From Leishmania infantum JPCM5 (taxonomy: Eukaryota; Euglenozoa; Kinetoplastea; Trypanosomatida; Trypanosomatidae): a stretch of 64,000 bases of DNA. The notes beneath the pieces are model-generated. The model did no database searches and was not told the origin of the DNA. It saw nothing but the letters and a program-made list of their open reading frames with translations. The translations under genes were made by a program, and so were the position numbers. Below are positions 1-10,212 of this stretch, in pieces (position 1 is the first letter of the stretch; each line of letters begins with the position of its first letter). The stretch spans positions 131,501 through 195,500 of the forward strand of contig NC_009400.2 of the NCBI RefSeq assembly GCF_000002875.2. Direction: 5' to 3'.

Positions 1-1020
1 GCGGTAGTCGTTGACGTGGTTGATGAGCAGTTGCGTGACACCGTTGGTGAGGTCGACGTAGCGGAACTGGGGCGCGTGCACCCCCCACGCGTTCCGAGCC
101 TTGACGCACAGAGCACCCCAAGGAAGACTGCCTTGACCGGATGGTGTGTGGCTGGAAAAGAGAACCACCTCCGCCGGCGCGGCGCTGTGCCGCAACACCA
201 CCGTCACATTGAGCCGAAGGATGAGGGCCGGGTCCAGGATGCACTGCAGCGGAACTTGAATGACGTCGGCGTCGGCGCGCCGCACCGGCGGACTGGCTCG
301 CGTGCGGACTCTCTCGCTAGATACGCTGCTGCCGTTGCACTGCCGCTGCGGTGCGTTGAGGAAGCCCGTGGTCGGCGCACCAGAGCGAAATGCGTAGAGA
401 GTCGAGGTGAGCGGACACGGATTCCACACGCGCTCTTTGTGGCCCTCCTCGCGCGCGGCAGCAGTCGTCGCGGTCGCAGTGGCGGTGGCACTCGCATCTG
501 CGGTGCGTGCCTCCGAGGCGAGCCGATGGTAGTCCATATGGTGCGCTACCGTGTGCATTATCTCCTCAGCCGAGCCCGCGGGTGACCCGTGATGGTGGAC
601 GAAGTCGCCTCGCACATCCCTGGTCTTTGCAGCGAGAGAAGCTGTCGTGTCTGCCGCCGACACATACGCCCCGCCACGTCTCCATAAGTGAAAGTCGTCC
701 GCATCGTTCAGCACTACGAGGCACGTAGAGGGGCGAGTCTTGCGTGGGGTGGACGCCGAAAGACCGGCGCTCACTGCCTCCTCGATGAGTGCCGCCTCTT
801 GCGGCGGTGGCTTCTCTTCAGCTACCTCGCGGCGAGTGTGAGCGTTCGCGTCGGTTAGGATGCATGGTAGCTTGTACTTGAAGACGGGCCTGAAATCGGA
901 GCCCCAGGCACTCCGCACGCACTCGACAAGCTCCGTGTACGTTCTGGCCCAGCACCAAACGCCCTCGCCCGGAAACTCGCCGGAGAGCACCAGAAAACGA
1001 TCGGCGCCGATGTTCTCCAT
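1..1020 (-). CDS. Hypothetical protein, N-terminal 340 residues, truncated by the window edge
   Basis: An uninterrupted reading frame starts at an ATG at 1018-1020 and stays open through all 340 codons to base 1, so the stop lies outside the window. The N-terminus (MENIGADRFLVLSGEFPGEG) contains no obvious signal peptide or membrane segment. Residues 1-60 look like a compact domain rich in aromatic residues (WCWARTYTELVECV, then FKYKLPCIL). After that come low-complexity stretches, including an Ala/Thr-rich run near residue 180. I do not recognise the family. The long open frame with the codon bias of its neighbours, and its placement at the head of the minus-strand array, support a real gene. 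It is a conserved-type hypothetical; the function cannot be inferred. Confidence 0.75.
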   Translation of the reverse strand, partial: MENIGADRFLVLSGEFPGEGVWCWARTYTELVECVRSAWGSDFRPVFKYKLPCILTDANAHTRREVAEEKPPPQEAALIEEAVSAGLSASTPRKTRPSTCLVVLNDADDFHLWRRGGAYVSAADTTASLAAKTRDVRGDFVHHHGSPAGSAEEIMHTVAHHMDYHRLASEARTADASATATATATTAAAREEGHKERVWNPCPLTSTLYAFRSGAPTTGFLNAPQRQCNGSSVSSERVRTRASPPVRRADADVIQVPLQCILDPALILRLNVTVVLRHSAAPAEVVLFSSHTPSGQGSLPWGALCVKARNAWGVHAPQFRYVDLTNGVTQLLINHVNDYR

Positions 1021-1769
1021 CAAGGTCAGTGAAGCCAGCGGCAGAGAGGGATAGAGGAGGGGGAGGGGGATGCGCAGAGGGAGCAGCAAGTCCGTAAGGC
1101 AGAGACACGCACCAAGCCTCCCGATCGATGCGTTTTCGTTGTGTGTGCTTGTGTGTGCGCGCGGGTGTGAATGTCTGCCAGCCGCACGCGAGGAAGGAGC
1201 GGGGGAGGGGGCGAAGGAGGGTGGGAGGGCGACGCGGAGAAACCGCCGAGATAAACACGTTTGAAAGTGCAAAGGCGGTGTCAGCACCTCCATGGCACGA
1301 CGAGGGGAGTGGAAGGGAATGGTGGAAGACACTGACGGCGGAGTCGACGCCTGCGATGCCGTCAGCCTTCCTGCCTCCGCATGTCGCGCTGCAGGCCCAA
1401 GGGCGCACGAGAGAGATGGCGGAAGGAGGGAGGGTGCGTGCGCAGGACGGGCCTCCACAGACCAGCAGCTGCACCACGCCTGCGAAGACGGAAAGAGGGA
1501 AGAGGGAAGAGGCTCCCTGCGAAGGATGCGCTACGTTCTTCGTCGCTGATCTGCCTTCGTTTCTTCCGACCGGGGGCGGCGTTCGTCGTGGACAGCCAGC
1601 GCCAACAGTAGCAGCAGCAGCAGCAGCACTAGCAGGCAAACAATCGACGCAAGCCACCAAAGACACCCGCGTGTGTCGTGGCAGCTCCCCTACACATCTG
1701 TGCAGACATGCAGAAGCCTCCCTCGACCACATGATCATGCCGGTTCGAGTGTGCGTCCGCAGGCACGGC
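1021..1769. other. Intergenic region, 0.75 kb
   Basis: This region separates the 340-residue partial gene from the beta-helix-like gene. It should hold the 3'UTR of the latter and the splice acceptor of the former. A short CAG trinucleotide run lies near 1605-1633 and purine-rich stretches (pyrimidine-rich on the transcript) lie near 1050-1080 and 1190-1230. Open frames on both strands here are low-complexity shadows. Confidence 0.6.
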
Positions 1770-3239
1770 CTAGAAGAGAGGGTCACTGAGCCCGGCCGTC
1801 GCGTCTTGCGCAGACAGCTCCGCCTTGGCCCCGTCGCACCAGCAGTCGCTGTAAACGTCTGTGATAGGGCAATGCTGAAGCACCACCTGTGCCTTCGTCT
1901 GCTGCGTCGCAATGGCACCGTCGCTGGTGAAACCGGGCGCGAGGACGTCTGCAGCCGAGGCAGCGCTCGTGAACACCACCGAGTAAGCTGGCCCCTCCGT
2001 GTCCGCTGCAGCGCTCGGGCTCGCCACCGCCGCAGTGCGAGTGCCCGACGCTCCGCAGAACACCCGCGCGGCTCGTTCAGCGTTGTTGGGCCCCAGCAGC
2101 ACCATATGATACCGATTGGACTGGAACGTGCACGCCGACAGCATTGAGGTACGGCAGCCAACACCCTCATACAACCCGCGGATGCAGTTCACGATACGTA
2201 CGCGGTTGAGGGTGCAGTGGCTGCCCATGCCCAGGTAGACGCCATCTCGGCCGCTGCTCAGCGTGCAGCGGTCCAGGTGTACACCGGCGCCAACGGTGGC
2301 ACTGACGACCGGCATGAGAAACTCGGTAGCACCCTTCTCCTTTCGGCCCCTTGGGTTGATCAAGAGCGGCGCCGTCGCCTCAGCAGCAGCAGCAGTAGTG
2401 GAGACCTCGTCGCCACCGTCACGGCTCACGCTCCGGAGCTGCATGTCGCCTAGTTCCAGGAAGAAGACATCCGAGGCGGACAGCAGCGCGCCGCGGCCTT
2501 TCACGGCGATTCGCCCAATGATGATAGCGTTATTTCCTACAATGGACACACGTGTTCGGTTGACTACAACAGGGGCGTAGGGGTCGAGGATGAACAGCTT
2601 CCCGTTCAGCAGCACCGTGAGCGAGGTGCGCTCGCTGCCGTGTCCGCGCAGGGCGCTCATGAGCTCCTCGCTCGTGCGCACAACACAGCAGGTGCCTTGT
2701 CGGTGCTGATGGCCATCCAGAGATGGCACTGAAGAAGAGGCGGTAGTAGCCGCGGGTGCCGACGCATGTGCCGCTGCGGCGGCTCCCCACGCTGGATGCG
2801 GCGTCTTCGACGCGGACAAGATTAAGAGCTGCTTGAGAGCTTCTTGGCTATTCTCTAGGGCCCCCTTGAGATCGCTCACCTGCTGGCGGAGCTGCTGAGC
2901 TTCGCTTGTCAGCGCAGATACCTGTGCAGCGGTCAAAGAAGTGTCCGATTCCGTTGCGCTGGAGTCCGCGCACGTTGCTGCTGTTGGGTTCTGGCCGTCC
3001 GTAGTCGTCAGCCCTGATTTTGAAATCCCCCAGTGGCCGAACAGCTTACGCGTCGAGGTTAGGTGACATGACATGCTACTGGCGAGCGAGATGCACGGAT
3101 AAAGCAAACGGCACCGACGCACTCCCGCCCCATCGCTGTGCCTCACGCGCGTAGAGACGGCACCAACGCCAGAAAGCACAAGCACGCTGCGCTTCCATGA
3201 GAAGTGTGACAGCATGGGAGAAACAGCTGTCGATCGCAT
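1770..3239 (-). CDS. Coiled-coil protein with probable right-handed beta-helix (pectin-lyase-like) domain
   Basis: The product is 489 aa with an ATG start at 3239. The start is supported by a pyrimidine tract followed by AG dinucleotides immediately upstream (3246-3300). Residues 1-60 are basic and hydrophobic and could be a targeting peptide. Residues near 100-145 form a short Gln/Leu heptad-like coiled coil (AQQLRQQVSDLKGALENSQE). An Ala/Ser-rich linker follows. From about residue 185 to 400 there are repeated strand-turn patterns such as VSIVGNNAIIIGRIAVKG, GVHLDRCTLSSGRDGVYLG and LNRVRIVNC. These are typical of parallel beta-helix proteins, where each coil carries short hydrophobic strands and Asn/Gly turns. 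No catalytic residues can be assigned. The fold call is inference from the pattern, and the biological role is unknown. Confidence 0.75.
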   Translation of the reverse strand: MRSTAVSPMLSHFSWKRSVLVLSGVGAVSTRVRHSDGAGVRRCRLLYPCISLASSMSCHLTSTRKLFGHWGISKSGLTTTDGQNPTAATCADSSATESDTSLTAAQVSALTSEAQQLRQQVSDLKGALENSQEALKQLLILSASKTPHPAWGAAAAAHASAPAATTASSSVPSLDGHQHRQGTCCVVRTSEELMSALRGHGSERTSLTVLLNGKLFILDPYAPVVVNRTRVSIVGNNAIIIGRIAVKGRGALLSASDVFFLELGDMQLRSVSRDGGDEVSTTAAAAEATAPLLINPRGRKEKGATEFLMPVVSATVGAGVHLDRCTLSSGRDGVYLGMGSHCTLNRVRIVNCIRGLYEGVGCRTSMLSACTFQSNRYHMVLLGPNNAERAARVFCGASGTRTAAVASPSAAADTEGPAYSVVFTSAASAADVLAPGFTSDGAIATQQTKAQVVLQHCPITDVYSDCWCDGAKAELSAQDATAGLSDPLF

Positions 3240-3245
3240 CGACCG

Positions 3246-3300
3246 CTAGCGTGTCTGGAGGAGCGTCGCTGGGTGAGAAGCGGGAGCGGAGGCGAGAGTC
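3246..3300 (-). promoter_or_regulatory. Probable trans-splice acceptor with pyrimidine tract for the beta-helix-like gene
   Basis: Read on the minus strand, a C/T-rich stretch (3271-3300) is followed by AG at 3270/3269, 3256/3255 and 3247/3246, just upstream of the ATG at 3239. This is the layout expected for spliced-leader addition in kinetoplastids and gives a 5'UTR of about 6-30 nt plus the leader. It is a sequence-only prediction. Confidence 0.45.
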
Positions 3301-5932
3301 GCAGGCCATACCAGAGACGCAGAATGCGAGGAGTATATCGCAGGGACGGGCAGCTGAGCGGAGGCGGGGATTCGGTCCGACTGGTACGCACAGGATACGG
3401 CACACAATAAAATGAGAAGCTGAGCAAGTAGTCGCGCATGCGAGACCAAGCAGAGGCGGAGGAAGAGCAAATGCGGGCACAACACAAAACAAAAACGAAT
3501 GAGGGCACAAGTGCTGCTGCCGCTGAAGGGCAGACACACACACACACACACAACGGCTGAAGAGGTGGCGCACGTATCCGGCGTCGTCCCGAGCACCGCT
3601 ACGTGAGGCCCATACAGTCTACTGCTAACGGGACAGGAGTCCACTGCTACTAGAATGCGCACTATTTGCGATGCGCACCGACTAGCGCATGAGTGCGACT
3701 GATGCTCCAGGCAAGGCACAGTGCACGTGAAGGAACAGCTCCTACGAGACGGCAACTACGAGAAAAGAAGGTAAAGGGGGGAGGGGGCGGCACGGCGTTG
3801 AGCGTCGCCAACAAAACGCCGCAAGCAACGGCGCGACGTGTTCACTCTCACCGCGGCGAGCGGAGAGGGCTACAGAAAGGACGAGGAGGGATCAGGGGCA
3901 GAGGCACACGCTCGAACGTGCCTACACAGGCAAAAAAAAATGCACACGTGCACGACGTCTTACGTTTCTATGCGGCCGACGTCAAAACGGTTCGAGAGCA
4001 TGTTCGTGGACGGAAGAAGAGAAGACACAGACGAGACGGAGGAAGGGAAGGCGAGGGGAGCTCAGCGAGGAGCAGAGCGTTGGAGAGACAAGACAAGACA
4101 GTGCGCGGGATCGATCGATAGAGGTTCGCTGGCCGGAAGCACCAAAGCCGACGATCTCCGGCGGAAGGGGTGCGAGTCAAAAGGGAGAGAGGGGGGCGGG
4201 GGCGGAGGGAGAGAGAGAGAGCTACAAAAGGCGAGAGGTAGAGGGGACTTCCCTTTTCGTTTGGTTTTCGTGTGGTGTTGCCGCTTGCGGATGCGGAGCC
4301 AGTGCGACCCCGGAGGCGCTGTGAGCACTTCGCGACACGCACACGCACGAGTGCACACAGCCGGCAAGAGTATGGAGGAGAAGCCCACGGCAGAAGAGGG
4401 CGATGTAGTTTGGAGATGATGAGGACACGCGAAGCACGCGGCCATCAAGCGAGTGCGCAAAAAGTAAAGAACAGCAAGAAGGAGAGTTGTGCGCGCGCGT
4501 GTGTGTGTGTGTGTGTGATGGCGTGATGGCGGGGCTGCTGGTGATGAAAGATGCAGACGCAGAGGTGGTCGACATGCAACGACTGCAGAACGTAAGAACA
4601 GAAAAGGGGCGGAGGAAGACTGTGCGGAGACCAGTGAGAGAGACAGAGGAGGGAGGGCCTGAAATCGCGATAGGGCCACCGTGCGTGGCGTGACGCGGCA
4701 CCAGCACATGCAATAAGAAAAAGAAACAAAGACAACCCCGCGCCGCCTTATGCTGCAGCAGCGGATTGCCGCTATACGCTGGGCCAGCAATGCACGTGTG
4801 CGTGCGCAGGTGCCAGTGAGCGCGCGTGTTGCCCTTCTTTAAGCGAAGTGGCGGTTATTTCGCTGGCTCTTCGGGAATTCCCAGGGAACAACCGGCAGAG
4901 GGCACACGAAAAGATGTAATGGCGATCGCACGTGGAACTGAACGTGCGAGGGAGGCGAGAAAGAAAAAAGGTAAAGGACGTCCCGCTTACACGGTGTTGT
5001 CTGCCACCACGTCTCCTCGTAGTGGCGCTGTGGCCGGTCAGGCACACGGAGACAACGGCACACGCGACGGGAGCACGTGGAAGGACAGCGACGAAGACGC
5101 CTCAGCGAAAACGTAGCGCAACGCTTTTCGTTGCTAGCACGGCGCCGGTGATGGAAGTGAAAAATGTGTGCGTGTGTCAATGCGCCTCGGTGATAGGTGG
5201 AGCGTAGCGGGTGAGGGAGCGCAGCTGCTGTGTTCTGTCAGGCCTGGACCAGAGGACGACCTTCGTGGCAGACGTGGAGAAACAGACAGGCATGCAGGGA
5301 GAGAAGAAAGCGTGGAAAGGGATGGCGAGACAAGACAGAAGAAGGGCAGTGGGCGTGCGGGTGTGTGTACGACCACACAACGGACCAAGCACGGCGGCAC
5401 GGCGTTGACGGCGGATCCGTGTATATGGCGGGCACTCTCTCTCTACACTTGTTCGTTGTCTTCTCCCGCCCCACTTACCGCGTGTGCGCGCAATCACCCA
5501 TGCGGGCGGTCATCGCGTAGCACGAGAAGCAGGCGGACGCACGCGCGGAGACACTGGAACGCCCGCTGCCTGCGCCGTTCTGCGGCCTCCCTTGCCTTCC
5601 TGTGCAGGAAAGGAGAGCGTCGATCAGCTGTGCGGTACTGACGTGCGACCCACGCATGGTCGTGCGGAGCAAAGCAAGCCACGAGAAGCACAGGAACGAT
5701 CCTTGAAAACCAGAGATGCGTGCAGCGACAACGTGTGCCTCATTACCCCGACGACAACCACGCACACGCACACACACACACATATATATAGAGAGATATA
5801 GATAGAAAGTCCCAGATTCACCGATAGTCGTGCTCCGAGGTCGGCCAGTGGAATCGGCTGCTAAGTCGCAGCCACCCCGCATCCTCCGACGCGCACGCAT
5901 CACACAAAAGGTAAGAATGCCAGCTGTGTGGC
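3301..5932. other. Intergenic region, 2.6 kb, no gene seen
   Basis: The sequence is rich in GA on the plus strand, so C/T-rich on the transcript, with CA/GT microsatellites near 3536-3552, 4495-4517 and 5763-5782. Many frames of 60-240 codons exist on both strands. They are Ser/Pro/Arg/Cys-rich, overlap each other and resemble no protein, so I treat them as chance frames. The region should hold the 3'UTR of the TTLL gene (stop at 5933) and upstream sequence of the beta-helix gene. Confidence 0.6.
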
Positions 5933-8386
5933 CTAGAACTGCAACAGCTTGAAGCCCGTCTGTTGCCGCGTCGTCAGGTCGGTGCGAAGACGGTACTCCC
6001 AGTATGGCATCCCCTTATTGCTCGCCGGGTATCCAGGAGGAAAGACTATCTTCATGGTATCATTCAGCACCTGCTCCTTGAGCAGCCGGTCCGACAACGT
6101 CGTCGTCGACATGGACGGCGACGCGTTTACTTCGATCAAGTGGGGGTTGATGTGGTCGTCGATGAGGATGTCGTAGCCGTAGAGCTCGTACGAGTGCTTG
6201 TCGTTGAACATTACCGGCTCCACCGCCTTGAGCGAGTGGTAGATGAGAAACTGGATGTTCTTGATCATGCCCTCCGCCGTGTACGGGCCGTAGCCCTTCT
6301 GCACGTACAGGAACAAGTTCTGGAAAGACCACTTGCCACCGTGCGAGGTGTTGTAATGCTCGTCGCCTTTCTGCAAGGCGACGTTCGTTAGATGGGAGCC
6401 GAGGTCCTCCTGGGCCAGGCTGCTGCCAGCGTATCGCGTCGCGCAGAATCGGGCAAAGCCGTCTTCGTGCAGGTACGCCACGAGAGGCTTGTAGGACGTG
6501 ACGAGAACGTACAGGCGCAGGTCAAACTTCTTGCCACCGATCAGCAGCGGGTTGGAGATGTAGCGGCTGATAATGTACGAGCCGAGCAACCCACCGCCGC
6601 TGCCGCCGGCGCCGGCTGTGGTTTGAGACGTCACTGCGCTGGTGGCGTTGAAGCGAGGGGAGGTCGGGCTCGCCAGCGAGCATCCGTTGCCGCCGCTCGC
6701 TGTACCCGGTGCTGACTCTATGCTACTCAGAACTGCGGCGCGCTGTTGCTGCAGGACCGACGGCGCGACCCAGTTAGCTCGGTTAGAGGGGCTAGTGGCC
6801 AGGAAGGAGGCCATGTTATCCGACTCCTTTTTCTCAGACATCCACCGCTGCAGGGAGCGGACGTCGTCAATGATGAAGATGCCCTTGCCCTGTGACCGCG
6901 ACGTCGGCTTCACAATCCACTGCGTGCCGCGCCGCCGCTGGAACTTCTCCTTGAACATGTTCATATCGTTTGGAATGTTGTACGTCAGCGGGACGCTGTC
7001 GGCAAAGCAGAACGACTTGACAGATAACGGCGGCCTGTGCTCGCCGCCAGCGAACGCGAACGCGGACGGGCCTGCTGCGCCCTCGGCATCGGCGGCGAGG
7101 GCCGATGCCGAGACCCAATCGGTGGCGGTGTGCAGTGTCAGCCGGGCGTAGTTGTCCGCTTGGTGCTCTCGCAAGTAGCGCTTGATGTTCTTGTACATGA
7201 GGTCCTTTCGGGTCAGCTCCGCGTGATCGGGGAAGTGGTTGATGATCTGCTGCTCCTGCCACCTGAAGGAGCTGGAGCAGATCGTGTGGCGGACGCGCCT
7301 TACATGCATCCAGAAGAAGTGCCAATCCCCGAGGCCAATGTTCTTGTCCTCGCCCTCGCCATTAGCAACAACGCAGATCTCCTCAACATTGATGCGTCGC
7401 GCGCGCACCTGGGAGGCGGAGGTGGCCGCAGCAGCGCCGGCTGCCTGCATTGCGGTACCGGTGCCCCTGCTCGTGAGAGGTGCCTCGTCCACCCGCGCAC
7501 TCGTCCCTTCGGCGGCGCCGGCGTTGGTAGTCGACAGCGGTGACGACGCTGCTGCAGAGGTCGTCGGATGCGTCTGCTCCTGCTGGTAGCGCTCGAACAT
7601 GAAGTGTATTACCTGCTTGTCGAGGTCCGTGCGGTAGCGCAAGGTGCAGTCTCCGTGATGGTGACTGCCGCCGCTACTGCCAATGGAGATACTGGCCACC
7701 GCACCCGCGCGGCGGCCGTTGCCAAGCCCGCTGCTCGGAGGTGCCGCGGCACCAGAGCCGTTCGCGGCCCCTGGCACTATGATCAGTCTTGTATGCCGCT
7801 TTCCAGCCAGCGACGTCACCGGCATCACCACACGCGCCGAGGCGCCGTTGTCGAAACCGTCGGCATCGCAGCTGCCGTCGTCGCTGTCCTCCGGTGGCAG
7901 CGCACGCTGCTGCTGCAGATCATTCTCATCCATGCCCACTACATCCGCCTGCGGCTCCGGTTGCTGCTGCGGTGACTGCTCTACCGAATCCGCATCGACC
8001 TCCGGCTTTGGTGCCGGGGCCGCCTCCGACGGCGCCAGCTGCGCCTCGCTGCCCACCAGACTTTCTGCAGACTTCCTCTTCTTCCGTTTGGCGGAGAGCG
8101 GTGAGCTTGGCAACGGAGGCGTCGGAGCGGGGGTGCTCAACGACCTTTCCCTGGACCTCTCCTTCGTCTTTCGTGCCAGCGCGGCCGTCGGCGCCTTCTT
8201 CAAAGTCGATTTCTTCTTTCGCAGTGCCGCAGCGGTCGCGTGGGGTGACGTCGCGGACACCGCAGCAGCACCAGTAGCGAAATTGTCCGAAGCGTCAGGT
8301 GGCGCCGCGGCAGGTGTTTTGCTGTGCGCCGAGGACTTGACGCCCTTGCCCTTGCCACCGCTCTTGCAACCCGTGGCGGGCTCCAT
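5933..8386 (-). CDS. Tubulin tyrosine ligase-like protein, TTLL1/TTLL9 type (probable polyglutamylase)
   Basis: The product is 817 aa. I choose the ATG at 8386 because the frame upstream only adds a GTG-initiated extension. Residues 1-300 are low complexity (Lys/Ala/Ser/Pro-rich). The TTL domain fills the C-terminal half. Its ATP-binding segment KPTSRSQGKGIFII is at about 489-502, SNPLLIGGKKFDLRLYVLVT near 610, the loop HLTNVALQKGD near 664, and the metal/ATP-binding signature LYGYDILIDD followed by LIEVNASPSM at about 735-760. This arrangement is that of the TTLL1/TTLL9 group, which adds glutamates to tubulin tails in cilia and flagella. Catalytic residues appear intact (Lys, Asp of FDLR, Glu/Asn of EVNASP). 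The substrate and flagellar role are inferred from the family. The long disordered N-terminus is unusual for TTLL1, which is about 420 aa in animals. Confidence 0.9.
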   Translation of the reverse strand: MEPATGCKSGGKGKGVKSSAHSKTPAAAPPDASDNFATGAAAVSATSPHATAAALRKKKSTLKKAPTAALARKTKERSRERSLSTPAPTPPLPSSPLSAKRKKRKSAESLVGSEAQLAPSEAAPAPKPEVDADSVEQSPQQQPEPQADVVGMDENDLQQQRALPPEDSDDGSCDADGFDNGASARVVMPVTSLAGKRHTRLIIVPGAANGSGAAAPPSSGLGNGRRAGAVASISIGSSGGSHHHGDCTLRYRTDLDKQVIHFMFERYQQEQTHPTTSAAASSPLSTTNAGAAEGTSARVDEAPLTSRGTGTAMQAAGAAAATSASQVRARRINVEEICVVANGEGEDKNIGLGDWHFFWMHVRRVRHTICSSSFRWQEQQIINHFPDHAELTRKDLMYKNIKRYLREHQADNYARLTLHTATDWVSASALAADAEGAAGPSAFAFAGGEHRPPLSVKSFCFADSVPLTYNIPNDMNMFKEKFQRRRGTQWIVKPTSRSQGKGIFIIDDVRSLQRWMSEKKESDNMASFLATSPSNRANWVAPSVLQQQRAAVLSSIESAPGTASGGNGCSLASPTSPRFNATSAVTSQTTAGAGGSGGGLLGSYIISRYISNPLLIGGKKFDLRLYVLVTSYKPLVAYLHEDGFARFCATRYAGSSLAQEDLGSHLTNVALQKGDEHYNTSHGGKWSFQNLFLYVQKGYGPYTAEGMIKNIQFLIYHSLKAVEPVMFNDKHSYELYGYDILIDDHINPHLIEVNASPSMSTTTLSDRLLKEQVLNDTMKIVFPPGYPASNKGMPYWEYRLRTDLTTRQQTGFKLLQF

Positions 8387-9208
8387 GAAGATGGCGTAGG
8401 CGTCAAGCGGAGAAGGATGCACGCGCGATACACCCGACGCACGAATGAGATGCCCTCCGCTGATATCAGCGGGTGCGCTTACCTGCGTGCGTTCGTTCTG
8501 CGTTGCAAAGGCAGAAAAGCCAAAAAAAAAACGTGCTGGGCGAGTGCCGCGCGCGCGGGGCTGGGTGTTTCGTACGCGAAGAAGCTAGATGCAGAGCACG
8601 AGTGGGTTCCCGCGACAGCAGATGCGGACGCGGGAGAAGGCGGTGGTCACCAGTGACGTATTTGCGGCACGTGTGCGCGCCCAAAACGTGCCTTCGTCGG
8701 ACTCTTTGTTTCCGTCGTCTGTCTGCTTGTCCTATGGCTGAGCGCGCGTAATGGTGTATCAGCGTGCCACTGCCTGCGTGCGTGTGGTGCGTCGATACGG
8801 ACGACTGTATCTGTGACAAGTCGCGTATGTGAGGAGGTCGATGGGGGAGAGGAGGTGGGGCGTGGCGGCCAGAGAGTGATAATTTCGCGAAATATCTTCG
8901 CTGTTCGAGGGAGGAGGAGTGAAGTGAGGTGGAGAGGGGGCAGCCTACACACACACGCGTGAACGAAAGGCGTGGCTCGAGGGCGTTGCAGTGGTGTATG
9001 CGCGCCCTTCAGCAGAGACGCAAGCGAATGAAAAGGAGAACAAGAGCACCACTGCACGGATACAAGAGGGCGAGGAAGGGCGAGAAATAGACAGAGCAGC
9101 AGTAGAACGAGACCGGAAGAAGGCAACGCCATGCTCAAGTGTGCATATCACACAAAATCGCCTACCCCAGAGGCGCACGGCGAATATCGTCCGCGAAGCG
9201 TTCAGACG

Positions 9209-9233
9209 TGCGTCTCTCTGAAAGAGAGACGCA
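9209..9233. repeat. Perfect inverted repeat, 11-bp stem, 3-nt loop
   Basis: The left arm is 9209-9219 (tgcgtctctct) and the right arm 9223-9233 (agagagacgca), with loop GAA on the plus strand. It lies in the transcribed spacer between the XRN-family and TTLL genes, so it could form an RNA hairpin in a 3'UTR or a processed spacer. Confidence 0.7.
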
Positions 9234-9660
9234 CAGTTGGGAGGTGCTACTTCTTCGCAAGCGCACACGACGGTTACAGCGGCGGGATACCACGATGTGC
9301 CCCACTCCGCAACGAGCTCACACGAAGAGGCATCTAGGACTCGTAAGCCGCACCACCCCCCGCCTCTCTCCTTTCCTTTCCGCCCCTCACGCCCCCGCAA
9401 ATCGCTCGCTCGCTTCACAAAAAGCGCAAAGACGGAGAAGGGAAGGGGGCGAGAGGCGTTGCGACCGGCGGATGGACGTCTGTCGTTCTCCCCGGTTCCC
9501 TCCTCCGTCCATCCGCAGCCGGCAAAACGCCCGGCTTCCTATGCACGAGTGGCGCATGTGTTTGGGTGTTTGGACAGCTCCGTAGTGCCCCCTCTGTTTG
9601 GTTTTTGCATTACACTCGGTCATCGTCGAAGACTTGCCAGCACGACAGTTACGGGGGATT

Positions 9661-9677
9661 GGGGGGGGGGGGGGGGG
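9661..9677. repeat. Homopolymer run of 17 G
   Basis: An unbroken G tract on the plus strand, poly-C on the transcript, preceded by GGGGGATT. Length in the assembly may be unreliable because of polymerase slippage. Confidence 0.8.
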
Positions 9678-10212
9678 CATCATCTGCACCGGCGCACCCA
9701 CACACAGAGAGAGGCGCACAGGGAACGCAGAGCGACGGGCCCCCATAGAGGCACAGATGAACCATCCGAGAGAGCGTGGGTGTCGTGGACGAGTTGATAC
9801 GGAGCGGAGCGGCGAGAGTAAGGGCGTTTTATGTTGGTCCTACCGTCTCCATGCTCTCAACCCTCCTCTCTCGGCTCATCCTGTCGTTGTGTGTGTGTGT
9901 GTGTGTGTGTGTGATCCTCACCCAGCAACGCGCCCAGGAATCCGTTAGCATCCGTATCTGCGTGTGTCGCTACCGTCGCTGCTCCACCCAAACCCTCACC
10001 CACTGCGCCCATCGCGCGACTTTCGCGTGCACACTTTATGATATCCAGGCACACGTGCAACACAAGGAGACCGCAGACGTGGTGTGGTTGCTGCCGCTGT
10101 GGCGGTGCTGGTGGTGGAGTCCCTCTTGTTCAAACGGTATGCCTCCATAATGCACCGCTCTACACCGCAGCGGCACACGCACGACACGAACTGAGCGCGT
10201 GTGGCTGCGCTT

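Larger units (their letters stand above)
8387..10212. other. Intergenic region, 1.8 kb, with G17 tract and a perfect hairpin
   Basis: No convincing gene is present. Notable elements are an 11-bp perfect inverted repeat at 9209-9233, a run of 17 G at 9661-9677 and a GT repeat at about 9888-9912. The region spans the 3'UTR of the XRN-family gene and the upstream region of the TTLL gene. Confidence 0.6.

Noticed and set aside
818..2170. 450-codon minus-strand frame overlapping the first two genes in another frame
   Set aside because: Composition is Arg/Ser/Cys-rich and low complexity; both real genes overlap it with better codon use.
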